From contig JAILLW010000075.1 of NCBI GenBank assembly GCA_024692955.1, forward strand, positions 1 to 56,027: 56,027 nt of DNA, in the 5' to 3' direction. The stretch comes from Lachnospiraceae bacterium. Its GTDB lineage: Bacteria > Bacillota > Clostridia > Lachnospirales > Lachnospiraceae. The number at the start of each line of letters is the position of its first letter. Position 1 is the first letter of the stretch. The translations under genes were made by a program, and so were the position numbers. Below, one piece after another: positions 42,519 through 52,233 of the stretch. The notes under the pieces are model-generated. The model did no database searches, was not told where the DNA came from, and saw nothing but the letters and a program-made list of their open reading frames with translations.

Positions 42519-43058
42519 TCAGTGCTTCTTGCCAAGAAGTCTCACGCGGATATAACGGTAAAGCGCCTCTTCCCCGCGTTCTGCCAGGATCTTCAGCATG
42601 GTCTCCAGTTTTCTTCTCGTTTCCGGGTGGATCATGATATGATCTTTTCCGCGCTGATAATACTCCAGCGGACAGGTGTCATCATAATCTTTTCCTTTAT
42701 AGACCTTCGAGGCTGCGATCCGGTCCATCATCATCTCGGCGACATAACGGTTCGGCATCGGGACCGGAGCCGTCGTACCGGGCGGAAGATCCGCGGAATA
42801 ATCGGTCCAGTATTCATAATGATGCTTGTTCCGTCCCTTATGATGCATCCACGCCGCGGAATATCCCTTATCTTCACGCTCCGCGGTATTCGGACTCCGG
42901 TCTCCCTGAAAATACTTCACACCTTCGAGGAATTCCACGGGAGAATATTTGGAAAGGTCATGAACGAGTCCCTGATAATAGAGACCGATCCGGAAGCAGC
43001 CCTGCCTGACCAGTCTTCGGTGACGTGAAATGGTTTTAAGATGCGCAAGTAGTTTCAT
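42519..43058 (-). CDS. DUF5662 family protein
   Basis: This 179-residue soluble protein has conserved His/Asp-rich patterns such as GLVHDLSKYSPVEF (near 30-43), WMHHKGRNKHHYEYW (near 70-84) and several later His and Asp residues. This is typical of the uncharacterised DUF5662 family, which may be metal-binding and recalls HD-type phosphohydrolases, though I cannot prove that. The ATG overlaps the stop of the GH13 gene (ATGA), with GGAAAG upstream, so the two are coupled. No function is assigned. Confidence 0.75.
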   Translation of the reverse strand: MKLLAHLKTISRHRRLVRQGCFRIGLYYQGLVHDLSKYSPVEFLEGVKYFQGDRSPNTAEREDKGYSAAWMHHKGRNKHHYEYWTDYSADLPPGTTAPVPMPNRYVAEMMMDRIAASKVYKGKDYDDTCPLEYYQRGKDHIMIHPETRRKLETMLKILAERGEEALYRYIRVRLLGKKH

Positions 43059-44938
43059 TTTTTCTTTCCGGTCCGTGATCTTTTCCCGGACATATCTTTC
43101 ATCGGGATCGCTTCATATACCACGATGCTCCGTTCCCCTACCGGGATCTCGTTTTCCTTCGCGGTACCGGTGCCGTTTCCGGTATCGATCTTCTTTTCGT
43201 ATTTAAGTCCGTTCTTGAACTTCGGAAGCGCGAGACGATGATTTTCCCAGTGCATATTGACGCCGATATAGACAGAAGGTGCGTCTTTTTCGCCGGAATA
43301 GGGCCCGTAAAAGAACATTCCGATCATCCTGGAGATAAAGGAAAGATCCGGCCTCCATGCTTCATAGCCGTGATAGGAAAGATCAGGATAGCCTTCCCCT
43401 TTGGTATCAAGGACTTTCAGTTCCTCCGGCATATGCAGGATCCGGTGTTCTTTCCGGAACCGGATCATCTCCTTCGTAAATGCAAGGATCTCCCTCGACA
43501 TATCCGTATCTTTCCATTTCACATAGCCGGTATCGTTGTCCTGACAGTAGGCATTGTTGTTGCCGCCTCTTGAATTCAGGAATTCATCACCGCTGAAAAG
43601 ATAAGGAGTTCCGGAACTCAGCATCAGGATCGTAATGGCATTTTTGATCTGCCTTATCCGCTGCTGATTGATCGACTTTTTCCTGGAAGGCCCTTCCGTT
43701 CCGCAGTTCCAGCTGAAATTGATATCATTTCCGTCCCGGTTCTGCTCTCCGTTTGCCTCGTTATGCTTCCGTTCGTAGGCATAAAGATCAAAAAGCGTAA
43801 ACCCGTCGTAATCGCTAATATAATTGATCACGGCATGCCGGGAAGGATTGCACTTCTGGTAATTAAGATAAGCAGAGAGCATTCCCTCGTCGGCTTTCAG
43901 AAAACGGCGCATATCATAACGGAAATTTCCGTTATCCGAAGCGAGATTCCGAAAGGAAGGATGTTCACTTACGGTCGAAAGTTCATCATAAGGAATATTC
44001 GTGAACCAGAGTTTGGTCCGTTTAAGATAAGGATCCTCAATAAGCAGCCGGTAAGGGACCTGAAAACCGCTGATGCGGAATCCGTCCACATGATACTCGG
44101 ATACCCAGTGCTTAATCGCCCGAAGGATCATAAGCTGCATGGTGTCCGCCGGAAAATAAAACTGCATGATCACTTCAAGTCCCGCCTTATGAAGCTCCCG
44201 GACCATGGTCTTGAAGCTGACGGTCGGATCCGAAGATGCGGCATAGGAAGCCTTCGGTGCGAAATAGGAACCTCCGACAAAACCCCAGCAGTTCACCTTC
44301 TCCGTCACCTCGGTATCATTGGAAAAGGTCTTTGCCTCTTCCTGATCACGGGGTTTTTTCCGAAGGCGCATCGCTGAGCACTCATCAAATTCATAAGTCG
44401 GCATAAGAACAATCCCGGTGACCCCGAGTTCTTTAAGATAAGGGATCTTTTCCGCAATCCCTTCATATGTTCCTTTTTTCGAAACCCCGGAAGATCTGTG
44501 CATGGTAAAGGCGCGTACGTTCAGACCATAAAGGATCGAATCCTCATAAGGGGTCTGTGGGCTTTCATCCTTTCCCCAGTCAAAGTCACCGGTCTTTAAA
44601 AGCGCACGGATGCTTTCTTCGGGGACCGCTTTCCCGAACCCCTTAAACCCCGTGCAGGCCGGGGCGTAAGGATCGTTGACCGTTTCGTTATCGATATAAA
44701 AACGGTAGGAAAAAATACCGGGATTTATGCCCGTGATCTTCATGGAAAGGAGGTTTCCGAAACGACATCCCTCCGGGAAGGGAATCCTTTTTATCGTCTC
44801 ACCGGGACCGTACAGGATCACTCCGCATTCCCTGTCACGAACATCTCCCGGATCGAACGTAAAAACGAAACCATCGTCTTTTTTTACAACGCCGGGCTCC
44901 GACGCCGTAAAGGCGATCGTTCTTATGGTATCTTTCAT
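43055..44938 (-). CDS. GH13 isoamylase/GlgX-like protein with altered active site
   Basis: This 627-residue protein matches glycogen-debranching GH13 proteins: an N-terminal CBM48-like domain (about 1-120), then a TIM barrel with the GlgX/isoamylase landmarks HNEANGE-x-NRDG and SWNCG-x-EGPS and the GDEF-type SGDEFLNS motif. The catalytic core is abnormal. In barrel motif II, V-D-G-F-R is followed by I-S-G, so the usual nucleophile Asp is Ser290. The usual acid/base region (AEPWD-like) is missing, and the motif IV His-Asp pair is Tyr-Asp. It may be a glucan-binding pseudoenzyme or use another mechanism. I chose the ATG at 44938, with AAAAGGA well placed; a GTG at 44971 overlapping the DUF1292 stop is possible. 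Confidence 0.82.
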   Translation of the reverse strand: MKDTIRTIAFTASEPGVVKKDDGFVFTFDPGDVRDRECGVILYGPGETIKRIPFPEGCRFGNLLSMKITGINPGIFSYRFYIDNETVNDPYAPACTGFKGFGKAVPEESIRALLKTGDFDWGKDESPQTPYEDSILYGLNVRAFTMHRSSGVSKKGTYEGIAEKIPYLKELGVTGIVLMPTYEFDECSAMRLRKKPRDQEEAKTFSNDTEVTEKVNCWGFVGGSYFAPKASYAASSDPTVSFKTMVRELHKAGLEVIMQFYFPADTMQLMILRAIKHWVSEYHVDGFRISGFQVPYRLLIEDPYLKRTKLWFTNIPYDELSTVSEHPSFRNLASDNGNFRYDMRRFLKADEGMLSAYLNYQKCNPSRHAVINYISDYDGFTLFDLYAYERKHNEANGEQNRDGNDINFSWNCGTEGPSRKKSINQQRIRQIKNAITILMLSSGTPYLFSGDEFLNSRGGNNNAYCQDNDTGYVKWKDTDMSREILAFTKEMIRFRKEHRILHMPEELKVLDTKGEGYPDLSYHGYEAWRPDLSFISRMIGMFFYGPYSGEKDAPSVYIGVNMHWENHRLALPKFKNGLKYEKKIDTGNGTGTAKENEIPVGERSIVVYEAIPMKDMSGKRSRTGKKK

Positions 44939-44967
44939 AGTTTTTTCCTTTTGATCAAAGCCGCAGA

Positions 44968-45306
44968 TCACTCGATGATCTCATCAAATTCGGCATTATC
45001 CAGCATTTCGTCAAACGCGTCCAGGACGGCTTCATATTCCTCATCATCTTCGATGTTATAAAGCTCTGGCTCTTCGTTCGGATCATCCGGATTCTCGGAA
45101 TATCCGTAAAACCAGACATCACCCTCTTCGTTTCCCTCTCCGTTCTCGTCAAGAGGCAAAAGAGCAATATAATCGCGTTCTCCAACGGTAAAGATCGAGA
45201 CGACTGCGCAGTCAACGTCCGTATTGTCCTGAAGCGTCACGGTGACGGTCATCATCTCTTCCGTATTTTCGTACTCTTCCAGTTTGTTTTCTTCGTTTTT
45301 TGCCAT
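44968..45306 (-). CDS. DUF1292 family protein
   Basis: This small acidic protein of 112 residues belongs to DUF1292 (YrzB-like). It has a central beta-rich part (TVTLQDNTDVDCAVVSIF, then DYIALLPLDENG) and the EPELYNIEDDEEYEAV motif typical of the family. Function is unknown. In Firmicutes the gene often lies near tRNA-modification or Holliday-junction resolvase genes; that context is not seen here. A candidate promoter lies in the 118-base gap upstream. Confidence 0.85.
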   Translation of the reverse strand: MAKNEENKLEEYENTEEMMTVTVTLQDNTDVDCAVVSIFTVGERDYIALLPLDENGEGNEEGDVWFYGYSENPDDPNEEPELYNIEDDEEYEAVLDAFDEMLDNAEFDEIIE

Positions 45307-45391
45307 GTTCCTACCTGTAATCCTTCTTGGTTATCCGTTCCGGTACAAAAAGTATGAGCCCTGCGGTTTTCCGCGGACTTTTCCACAAAAT

Positions 45392-45420
45392 ATGATAACG
45401 GAAAACGCCCCCTTTCGCAA
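45392..45420 (-). promoter_or_regulatory. candidate sigma-A promoter for the DUF1292 gene
   Basis: On the minus strand TTGCGA (45415-45420) and TATCAT (45392-45397) are separated by 17 bases. This lies just downstream of the acyltransferase stop and about 85 bases upstream of the DUF1292 start. A small GCGG-AAAA-CCGC hairpin follows in the leader. Confidence 0.45.
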
Positions 45421-45424
45421 GTGA

Positions 45425-46582
45425 TTACTTGCTTAACTTCATCAAACTTTTCAGAAACCGGAAGAGCCGTTCAAGAAGGAATGCGCCAAAAAGAGAAACA
45501 AGAAGAAGTGTCAGATAGATCCCGGCGGAAACACCGCTGAACATAATGGTTTTTTTCATATAATGATCATAATAGAACACATGAGTAAGCCAGATAAACG
45601 TGGAGTAGCCGCCGAAAAAAAGAAAGAGCTTCGAAATCCTCTTCAGCATCATCGTGATTCTTGCAAAACCGAAGGCAAATACCGGTACGAATATGAAATC
45701 AAGCCCGGCCGAGGAAGCATCCTTCGCAATCTTAACACGACAGATGATCACAAGGAAAAAGGCGATGATGCCAAGTACGTTAAGAACCTTTTCCGCTGTT
45801 TTCGATATAGTCCTGTCCTTCTCTTCTTTTCGATCGGATTTTAGTCTTACAGCCTTTGATATTATGTAAACCACCATCCGGTAAGCGATCTCATAGAGTT
45901 CGAATCTCGAAATCAGATATCCCATAATAAAGCACATCGTAAAAGCCGGCTGGAACCAGTCGATGAGCGGCATGAGAAGATGTCCTGCCATAAGACCGGC
46001 ACATACTCCGCATAAGCCGAATATGAACGAGAGTATCGGAAGCATCTCCTTTTTCCCTTTATAGATCGTGCAGACAGAATCAATAACCGGAAGGATCAGC
46101 AGCATTTTGAAGTACTGCAGCACATACCACCATGCCCCGTTATAGGTCGTGCTGATCCCGATAAGATTAAGCAGCAGCTCCTTAATGTCAAAGGGTTTGT
46201 GAAAAAAGAGAAATCCGACCGGCACGAAGATTACGAACACGAGCAGGAACTGTTGATAGAACCCGAAGAAGCGTTTTGCGACGATGCGGTAATCCGCGAT
46301 CAGTTTTTGGAAAAAAGTCCCGTCATAATGAAGCTTTCCGGAATGTTCGGATCGGTTCATGGACCTGCAGATCCCGTAGCCGGAGACAAAAGCGTAGATT
46401 CCCACGCAGATCTTAAAGAACCATGCCATCCTGAGTTCCGCATTGATCTCCCCGAATACAAGCAGCGACCGGTAAGGAATTCCCAGTGCTTCCGGCGTGC
46501 TGAAAAGATGATGATACAGCATCATCAGGATCGCAAGTCCCTGCAGCATCTTCGATTGTTCTTTGGAAAGCCCGTTCTCCAT
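45425..46582 (-). CDS. membrane acyltransferase (acyltransferase 3 family)
   Basis: This 385-residue polytopic protein has about ten hydrophobic segments and begins with the acyltransferase 3 pattern Q-x-K-x-L-Q-G-x-A-I-L-M-M-L-Y-H-H, including the His thought to be catalytic. Family members O-acetylate or otherwise acylate surface polysaccharides, peptidoglycan or small molecules at the membrane. The specific acceptor cannot be predicted. The ribosome site is weak. It follows the helicase gene by 45 bases and may be cotranscribed with it. Confidence 0.82.
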   Translation of the reverse strand: MENGLSKEQSKMLQGLAILMMLYHHLFSTPEALGIPYRSLLVFGEINAELRMAWFFKICVGIYAFVSGYGICRSMNRSEHSGKLHYDGTFFQKLIADYRIVAKRFFGFYQQFLLVFVIFVPVGFLFFHKPFDIKELLLNLIGISTTYNGAWWYVLQYFKMLLILPVIDSVCTIYKGKKEMLPILSFIFGLCGVCAGLMAGHLLMPLIDWFQPAFTMCFIMGYLISRFELYEIAYRMVVYIISKAVRLKSDRKEEKDRTISKTAEKVLNVLGIIAFFLVIICRVKIAKDASSAGLDFIFVPVFAFGFARITMMLKRISKLFLFFGGYSTFIWLTHVFYYDHYMKKTIMFSGVSAGIYLTLLLVSLFGAFLLERLFRFLKSLMKLSK

Positions 46583-46627
46583 ATGGGTATTTTATCGAAC
46601 CGGAGGTGCGTTTGCAACGATAGCCGG

Positions 46628-48496
46628 TCATTTTTCGCTCAATTTAAGGACCTGCCTCTTAACGAACCGGCTCACATCCCGCCCCCGCTCTTTCGTCGCG
46701 ATGATCGTAAGTTCGTTTCTGGCTCTTGTGATGGCTACGTACAGCAGGCGGCGCTCCTCCTCAAGTTCCCTACTGTCGCAGCGCTTCGGCGGAATAACCC
46801 CTTCATTGATATCGGGAAGATATACATTTCCGAATTCAAGTCCTTTTGAGGCATGCATCGTGATCACATGGATGCCGTCCGAAGTCTCTTTGTTTTCGGC
46901 CTCTTTCGAAACATCGCTTTTTCCGCTTTTTGCATCCCGTACTCTTATCTTACGTTCATTCCGGACATATTCCCTGACGGATGTTCCCGTCTTCATGCCG
47001 GAAAGGATATCCGTCAGTTCCCGAAGCGCGTTTTCCCGCTCTTTGCGTTCCGCTTCGCTTCCGCCCAGTTCCTCCAGATATCTGTCATAGCCGATCTGCG
47101 TTCGAAAGATCTTCAATGCATAACGGGGCGGCATCTTCTTTGCAAGCAGAAGCTGATCCTTCAGTTTTTCTATTTTGCGAAGCATATCCTGATTCTTTTC
47201 ATAATACAGTTCGAGTTCTTCAAACGACACGGTTTCCCTGATAAGCGCGGACTGCCTGATATATTTTTCCGGTTTGTTCATAAAAAGGAGGAAATCCGAC
47301 CGTTTCTGTCCGTCATAAAGATAGCTGAGATATGCCGTCAGATCTTCCGCGATAAAACTGTCAAAAAAGGATTTTACAGCCCTTTTCCCATCCCGCCTCG
47401 ATACGGCAAGCCCCGCCTTTTCAAGCATCGCCCCGTAAAGCAGCGCTTCCCGGTTCGTCCTTACGATAAGGGCCGTATCCGCCTTCGTTTCATCGCTCAG
47501 CGCCGAAAGCTCTCCAAGAAGAAATTCCTCTTCTTCTTTTCGTGATTCCAGATACCGGAATCTGACATATCCGTCATTTCGAAGGGGCCGGAATTGCTTG
47601 TCAAAACGTTCCCGATTCTCTTTGATCACCTCTCCGGCAAAAGTTATGATCTTCCTGCCGCTCCGGTAGTTTTCGGTAAGATACAGGGTCTTCGCATCCG
47701 GGTAATCCCTGATGAAACGCTGCATGATTCCCGGATATGCGCCGCGGAATCCGTAGATTGACTGGTCATCGTCCCCGACCACGAAGAGGTCGTTATCCGG
47801 TAATGCAAGCAGACGGATCAGTTCAAACTGCGGTTCATTGATATCCTGAAATTCATCCACGAGGATCATTCGGAAACGTTCCCTGTACTTTTCAAGGATC
47901 TTCGGATCCTTCTTCAGGTTTTCAAGGCAAAGCAGGATCATATCATCGAAATCGATCTTATGAAGTTCCTTAAGAAATGCCCGATAATCATCGATGATCC
48001 GAAGGAGATCTTCCGTTGTGATCTCCTCACGTTCGGATATGATCCCCCCGTATCCGTTTATCCCCTTAAGATTTTTATCCTTCGATATCGCGTCCAGGAT
48101 GCCTCTTAGATACTCGCCGGAAAGGATCCTTTCGAAACCGTGGTTTTTAAATACCTGCGAAAGGATATCCTGTTTTTCCGCATCGCTGATAAGGCTGTTC
48201 GCGTCAAACCGTAAGCACTCCCTGAGGATCCTGAAGGCAACGGAATGAAAGGTGCCGAAAGTAACCTCATGATCTCCGGTTTCCCGGACATATCGGGATT
48301 TCATTTCATTTGCAGCAGCTTTGGAAAATGTGACAACGAGAATGTTGTCCGATCTGATCTTTGCGTTTGAGACAAGATGGCTGATCCGTTCGACGATCGT
48401 GAAGGTTTTCCCGCTTCCGGGACCCGCGATCAGCATCGCAGGCCCGCGGATATGGGTGATTGCCCTCAGCTGGTCAGCACTGGGCTTACTTTTCAA
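46628..48496 (-). CDS. UvrD/PcrA-like superfamily 1 DNA helicase
   Basis: This 3'-5' SF1A helicase of about 622 residues shows Walker A AGPGSGKT, a VDEFQD motif [15 protein letters not shown] motif III, motif V HASKGLEF and motif [12 protein letters not shown]. It is shorter than classical PcrA/UvrD (about 720), mainly at the C-terminus, so it is more likely a UvrD-like paralogue than the main repair helicase. I chose the TTG at 48496, which overlaps the end of gltX (TTGAAAAGTAA) and has AAAGGAA upstream. An in-frame codon at 48568 would add 24 residues inside gltX without a better site. Confidence 0.88.
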   Translation of the reverse strand: MKSKPSADQLRAITHIRGPAMLIAGPGSGKTFTIVERISHLVSNAKIRSDNILVVTFSKAAANEMKSRYVRETGDHEVTFGTFHSVAFRILRECLRFDANSLISDAEKQDILSQVFKNHGFERILSGEYLRGILDAISKDKNLKGINGYGGIISEREEITTEDLLRIIDDYRAFLKELHKIDFDDMILLCLENLKKDPKILEKYRERFRMILVDEFQDINEPQFELIRLLALPDNDLFVVGDDDQSIYGFRGAYPGIMQRFIRDYPDAKTLYLTENYRSGRKIITFAGEVIKENRERFDKQFRPLRNDGYVRFRYLESRKEEEEFLLGELSALSDETKADTALIVRTNREALLYGAMLEKAGLAVSRRDGKRAVKSFFDSFIAEDLTAYLSYLYDGQKRSDFLLFMNKPEKYIRQSALIRETVSFEELELYYEKNQDMLRKIEKLKDQLLLAKKMPPRYALKIFRTQIGYDRYLEELGGSEAERKERENALRELTDILSGMKTGTSVREYVRNERKIRVRDAKSGKSDVSKEAENKETSDGIHVITMHASKGLEFGNVYLPDINEGVIPPKRCDSRELEEERRLLYVAITRARNELTIIATKERGRDVSRFVKRQVLKLSEK

Positions 48497-49949
48497 GCAG
48501 TTCGATTCCTTTTCTGATACGGGAAAGAGACTCTTCCTTTCCGAGAAGTTCCAGGATCTCCGTGGCACCGCAGGGAGTCATCTGCTTCCCGGAAAGCGCC
48601 GTGCGGATCGGCCACATCACATAGCCGTTCTTGTATCCTTTCTCCTCAATAAACTTAAGCAGCATCGCATAAAGTGCATCATTTGTGTAATCATCGGTCT
48701 TCTCAAGAAGCGGAAGAACTTCATTCAGTACGCTGAGAGAAGTCTCCGCGTTCGTCTTCATCTTCTTATGGGTATACATTTCAGGATCATAATCCGGGAG
48801 TTCCCCAAGGAAGTCCACCTGGCCCTCGATGTCCGGGAAGACCTCTATCCTGGTCTTTACCATTCCGGATACCTTTTTCTTCTTCTCTTCCGGATAGTCC
48901 GAAGGAAGCGCGGCATCAAGATAAGGCTTTGCCATTTCGTAGAATTTCTCCTCATCCATCGCCTTTAAGTATTCCCCGTTCATCCAGCGAAGTTTCACGA
49001 TGTCGAAGACGGAGGGGGATTTGTTGATCCTGTGATAGTCAAACTCCTTAATGAGCTCGTCAAGAGAAAAGATCTCCCTGTTGTCCTCGGGCGACCATCC
49101 GAGAAGCGCCACATAATTGATCACGGCTTCGCCGAGAAAACCCTGCTCAAGCAGATCCTCGAAGGAAGCATGCCCGCTCCTCTTGGAAAGCTTTTTGTGA
49201 TTTTCGTCCGTAATGAGCGGCAGATGGATATAAATCGGAACATCCCAGCCGAAAGCATCATAGAGACGCACGTATTTCGGGGAGGAAGAAAGATACTCGT
49301 TTCCCCTGACCACATGGGTGATGTTCATCGTATGATCATCCACCACATTCGCGAAATTGTAGGTGGGATAACCGTCGGATTTGATCAGGATCATATCATC
49401 CAGTTCCGCGTTTTCCACGGTAATGTCTCCGTAGAGCTCGTCATGGAACGTGGTGGTGCCCTCATTCGGGATATTCTGACGGATTACGAAGGGCTTTCCC
49501 GCTTTCAGATTTGCTTCGATCTCCTCTTTCGAAAGCCCGAGGCAATGCTTGTCATAAAAGGCAATGGCCTTTCCGTCCTCATCGGGTTTCGTTTTCAGCG
49601 TATCGAGGCGTGCCTTGTCGCAAAAGCAGTAATAGGCTTCTCCCTTATCGATCAGTTCCTTCGCATACTTCATATAGATGCCGGTCTTCATCCGCTCGGA
49701 CTGAATGTAGGGGCCATAGCCGCCGTCCTTGTCGGGGCCCTCGTCATGCTTTAACCCGGTGGCTTCCAGCGTCCGGTAGATGATATCCACGGCGCCTTCC
49801 ACATAACGCTCCTGATCGGTATCCTCGATCCGTAGCATAAAGGTTCCCCCCTCGTGCTTCGCGACAAGGAACTCATAAAGAGCCGATCTTAAGTTTCCTA
49901 CGTGCATTTTCCCGGTAGGACTCGGGGCATATCTCGTTCTGATCTTCAT
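48486..49949 (-). CDS. gltX: glutamyl-tRNA synthetase
   Basis: This 487-residue class I aminoacyl-tRNA synthetase charges tRNA-Glu (and often tRNA-Gln in Firmicutes). The HIGH-type motif is in [12 protein letters not shown] near the N-terminus and the KMSKS-type motif is KLSKRSG (about 243-249). The C-terminal anticodon-binding region is complete. The ATG at 49949 follows CGGAG. The 3' end provides the ribosome site and start of the helicase gene, so the two are coupled. It lies 48 bases after the hydrogenase gene. Confidence 0.96.
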   Translation of the reverse strand: MKIRTRYAPSPTGKMHVGNLRSALYEFLVAKHEGGTFMLRIEDTDQERYVEGAVDIIYRTLEATGLKHDEGPDKDGGYGPYIQSERMKTGIYMKYAKELIDKGEAYYCFCDKARLDTLKTKPDEDGKAIAFYDKHCLGLSKEEIEANLKAGKPFVIRQNIPNEGTTTFHDELYGDITVENAELDDMILIKSDGYPTYNFANVVDDHTMNITHVVRGNEYLSSSPKYVRLYDAFGWDVPIYIHLPLITDENHKKLSKRSGHASFEDLLEQGFLGEAVINYVALLGWSPEDNREIFSLDELIKEFDYHRINKSPSVFDIVKLRWMNGEYLKAMDEEKFYEMAKPYLDAALPSDYPEEKKKKVSGMVKTRIEVFPDIEGQVDFLGELPDYDPEMYTHKKMKTNAETSLSVLNEVLPLLEKTDDYTNDALYAMLLKFIEEKGYKNGYVMWPIRTALSGKQMTPCGATEILELLGKEESLSRIRKGIELLEK

Positions 49950-49997
49950 AATCCGATTCTCCGTTCGATTTTATTTTCGTCTGATCCGTATATTCTT

Positions 49998-51482
49998 TTA
50001 ATCTTTTTCGGGGATCCGCTTTTCCGCCTTTTCCTTGAATGCATTTACCGCATTCTGGGCCGTTGCGACAGCGATATTCGTTCCGGCACCTGCCACGCAG
50101 CCTCCGGGACAGGCCATCCCTTCGATGAGACATCCGTTTTTCTTTCCCGCCTTTGCGAGCATCAGCATTTTTTTGCAGTCGGAAAGCCCCTCCGCATGCT
50201 CGATATTGACTTCCGTTCCGGGATAGTAGGTGTTGATGCAGGTTTCGATTGCGGAAGCTACGCCCCCGGCCACACCGTATCCGCGCCCGGCGCCTGTGGC
50301 GTCACGGATCTCATCCATTGCCCTGATCTCTTCCAGGAGGATCCCTTTCGCTTCAAACATTCCGGTAAGTTCTTCAAAGGTGATCACGAAATCCACATCG
50401 GAACGGATCGTACGTCTTGAAGCCTCCAGTTTCTTTGAGGCGCAGGGCCCGATAAAGACGATGGCCGCATCCGGATGATCCTTCTTGATCAGGCGGGCGG
50501 TGGCTACCATCGGGGTCAGTTCATTTGAAATCTTGTCAATGGTCTCCGGGAAAAACTTCTTTGCAAGCAAAGCCCAGGACGGACAGCAGCTCGTCAGGGC
50601 AAACGGGACTTTTCCGGTTTTCACCTCGTTGACATAGTTCTCCGCTTCCGCCATGCAGCCGAGGTCGGCGCCGAGCGCGGTCTCATATACATCCGAGAAT
50701 CCCAGCTCCTTTAAGGCGGTCTTCAGCATATCCGGTGTCACTTTAGGGCCGAACTGCCCGACAAAGGCAGGCGCCACCTGCGCAATGATCTTTTTCCCTG
50801 ACTGGATCGCCCGGATCAGCTGGAAGATCTGTGATTTATCGGCGATAGCTCCGAAGGGACAGCTCACCATGCACTGGCCGCATTTCACACAGAGTTCGTC
50901 GTCGATATAAGCGCGGCCCTTGCTGTCTGATTTGATGGCCCCGACACCGCAATGGTCAAGACAGGGCCTTACCTGATGTGAGATCGCATCATAAGGACAT
51001 ACTGCCTTACATTTCCCGCATTTCACGCATTTTTCGGGATCGATGACGGATTTTCCGTCCTTCATGCTGATCGCGCCTCTCGGGCATACTTCCCTGCAGG
51101 GATGCGCCACGCAGCCCATGCACTTATCCGTGATCATATACTGATTTTCCGGGCAGGCATTGCATGCGGACGGGATCACCTGCATAAGCGGCGGTTCATA
51201 ATACTTCTCCGCGATGTTGGATTCCTCAAGTCCCTGGGTCAGATGGGAATGACGGTTTTCCGGGCGAAGCGAAAGTCCCATCGCAAGACGGATCCGCTCT
51301 CTTACGATCGAGCGCTCCCTGTATATACTCTGAAACGGGGATTCGTCATAATCCACGATCCGATAGGGAAGTTCCTCGATATCATCGATCAGATTTTCCG
51401 ATTCATAGGCAAGGAGCGCCACCTCCTTAAAGATCCTTCTCCTGTCTTTTCTTACCTGTGTATCTATCCCTCGCATGCTCAT
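49998..51482 (-). CDS. [FeFe] hydrogenase, group B type
   Basis: This 494-residue iron-only hydrogenase has ferredoxin-like Cys clusters (CMGC-x3-PC, CVKCGKCKAVCPYD, CVKCGQCMVSCPFG; about 120-225) and an H-cluster domain with the three ligand motifs: TSCCPSW (near 297), GPCASKK (near 345) and MACPGGC (near 455). Group B enzymes of this length occur in Lachnospiraceae and relatives and are thought to couple ferredoxin and proton reduction, though few are characterised. The maturases HydE, HydF and HydG are not in the window. The ATG at 51482 has GGGAG upstream; a candidate promoter lies about 70 bases before it. Confidence 0.9.
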   Translation of the reverse strand: MSMRGIDTQVRKDRRRIFKEVALLAYESENLIDDIEELPYRIVDYDESPFQSIYRERSIVRERIRLAMGLSLRPENRHSHLTQGLEESNIAEKYYEPPLMQVIPSACNACPENQYMITDKCMGCVAHPCREVCPRGAISMKDGKSVIDPEKCVKCGKCKAVCPYDAISHQVRPCLDHCGVGAIKSDSKGRAYIDDELCVKCGQCMVSCPFGAIADKSQIFQLIRAIQSGKKIIAQVAPAFVGQFGPKVTPDMLKTALKELGFSDVYETALGADLGCMAEAENYVNEVKTGKVPFALTSCCPSWALLAKKFFPETIDKISNELTPMVATARLIKKDHPDAAIVFIGPCASKKLEASRRTIRSDVDFVITFEELTGMFEAKGILLEEIRAMDEIRDATGAGRGYGVAGGVASAIETCINTYYPGTEVNIEHAEGLSDCKKMLMLAKAGKKNGCLIEGMACPGGCVAGAGTNIAVATAQNAVNAFKEKAEKRIPEKD

Positions 51483-51551
51483 CTTTCAGCTCCCGCAGCC
51501 GGGTCTGGCTTTTAAACTGTTTCCTGATCCCCCGGGCATAAACTCTACCAC

Positions 51552-51580
51552 ATCATAGCACAAAAAGGTTCATACGGAAA
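51552..51580 (-). promoter_or_regulatory. candidate promoter for the [FeFe] hydrogenase gene
   Basis: On the minus strand an extended -10, TGC-TATGAT (hexamer 51552-51557), lies 17 bases after TTTCCG (51575-51580), about 70 bases before the hydrogenase start and after the dut terminator. The -35 is weak, so the call rests on the extended -10 and the position. Confidence 0.45.
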
Positions 51581-51620
51581 GACCGGCGGGCAATTGACGG
51601 ATGGAGAAATTCCGGACCGC

Positions 51621-51650
51621 ATAAGAAAAGGCACTACCAGATGTAGTGCC
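51621..51650 (-). terminator. intrinsic terminator after dut
   Basis: On the minus strand GGCACTAC-ATCTG-GTAGTGCC forms a perfect 8-base-pair hairpin followed by TTTTCTTAT. It lies 120 bases downstream of the dut stop and upstream of the hydrogenase promoter region. I see no gene in 51483-51769. Confidence 0.8.
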
Positions 51651-51769
51651 ATAATGCGAAAAGAAATCCGCATAATCCGTTTTGCAACCTCAATATCCTG
51701 TATTGTGCATTTTTTCGGAAATGATCCTAACCATCAGGATAAGTTCCGCGTTTTCGGGCTTTTGCTCTT

Positions 51770-52207
51770 TCAGTTTTTTCCCGTGCTTCCGAAGCCTCCG
51801 CGGTCTTCCCCTCCGAGATGCTCTTTCTCTTCAAAGACGATCTTAGGCTGGTTTTCCATGATCCGGAACTGGCAGATCCGGTCATTTATATGGATCTCGG
51901 TATCTCTCATGGCCAGTACGGGCATAAACCACTGATCGTTGTCTCCAGAGTAGGAGCAGTCCACCACCCCCTGGTGATTCGTCTGAATGATCCCGAAATT
52001 CTTGAACGTGGAGCTTCTCGGTACGATATGGGCTTCATATCCCTTCGGAAGCTTCATGGCCACTCCCAGCGGGATCAGTCTGAACTCTCCTTCTTTCAGG
52101 GTAATGTCCTCTGCCGCCCGAAGGTCGATCCAGTCTGACTTTCCGTCGATATAGGTCAGTTTTTCAATCTTGTCGGTAAAGTACTTAATCTGTATGGTCT
52201 GTTGCAT
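51770..52207 (-). CDS. dut: dUTP diphosphatase
   Basis: This 145-residue trimeric dUTPase hydrolyses dUTP to dUMP, preventing uracil misincorporation and supplying dTMP synthesis. Visible motifs are the D-L-R-A (motif 1) region, [11 protein letters not shown] (motif 2), [15 protein letters not shown] with the catalytic Asp (motif 3), and the C-terminal [10 protein letters not shown] (motif 5). The ATG at 52207 has AAGGAGTCATA directly upstream, a strong site. It lies downstream of nrdD-nrdG and fits deoxynucleotide metabolism; structured element B is in between. Confidence 0.94.
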   Translation of the reverse strand: MQQTIQIKYFTDKIEKLTYIDGKSDWIDLRAAEDITLKEGEFRLIPLGVAMKLPKGYEAHIVPRSSTFKNFGIIQTNHQGVVDCSYSGDNDQWFMPVLAMRDTEIHINDRICQFRIMENQPKIVFEEKEHLGGEDRGGFGSTGKN

Positions 52208-52233
52208 TATGACTCCTTATGGTAATCCTGTAT

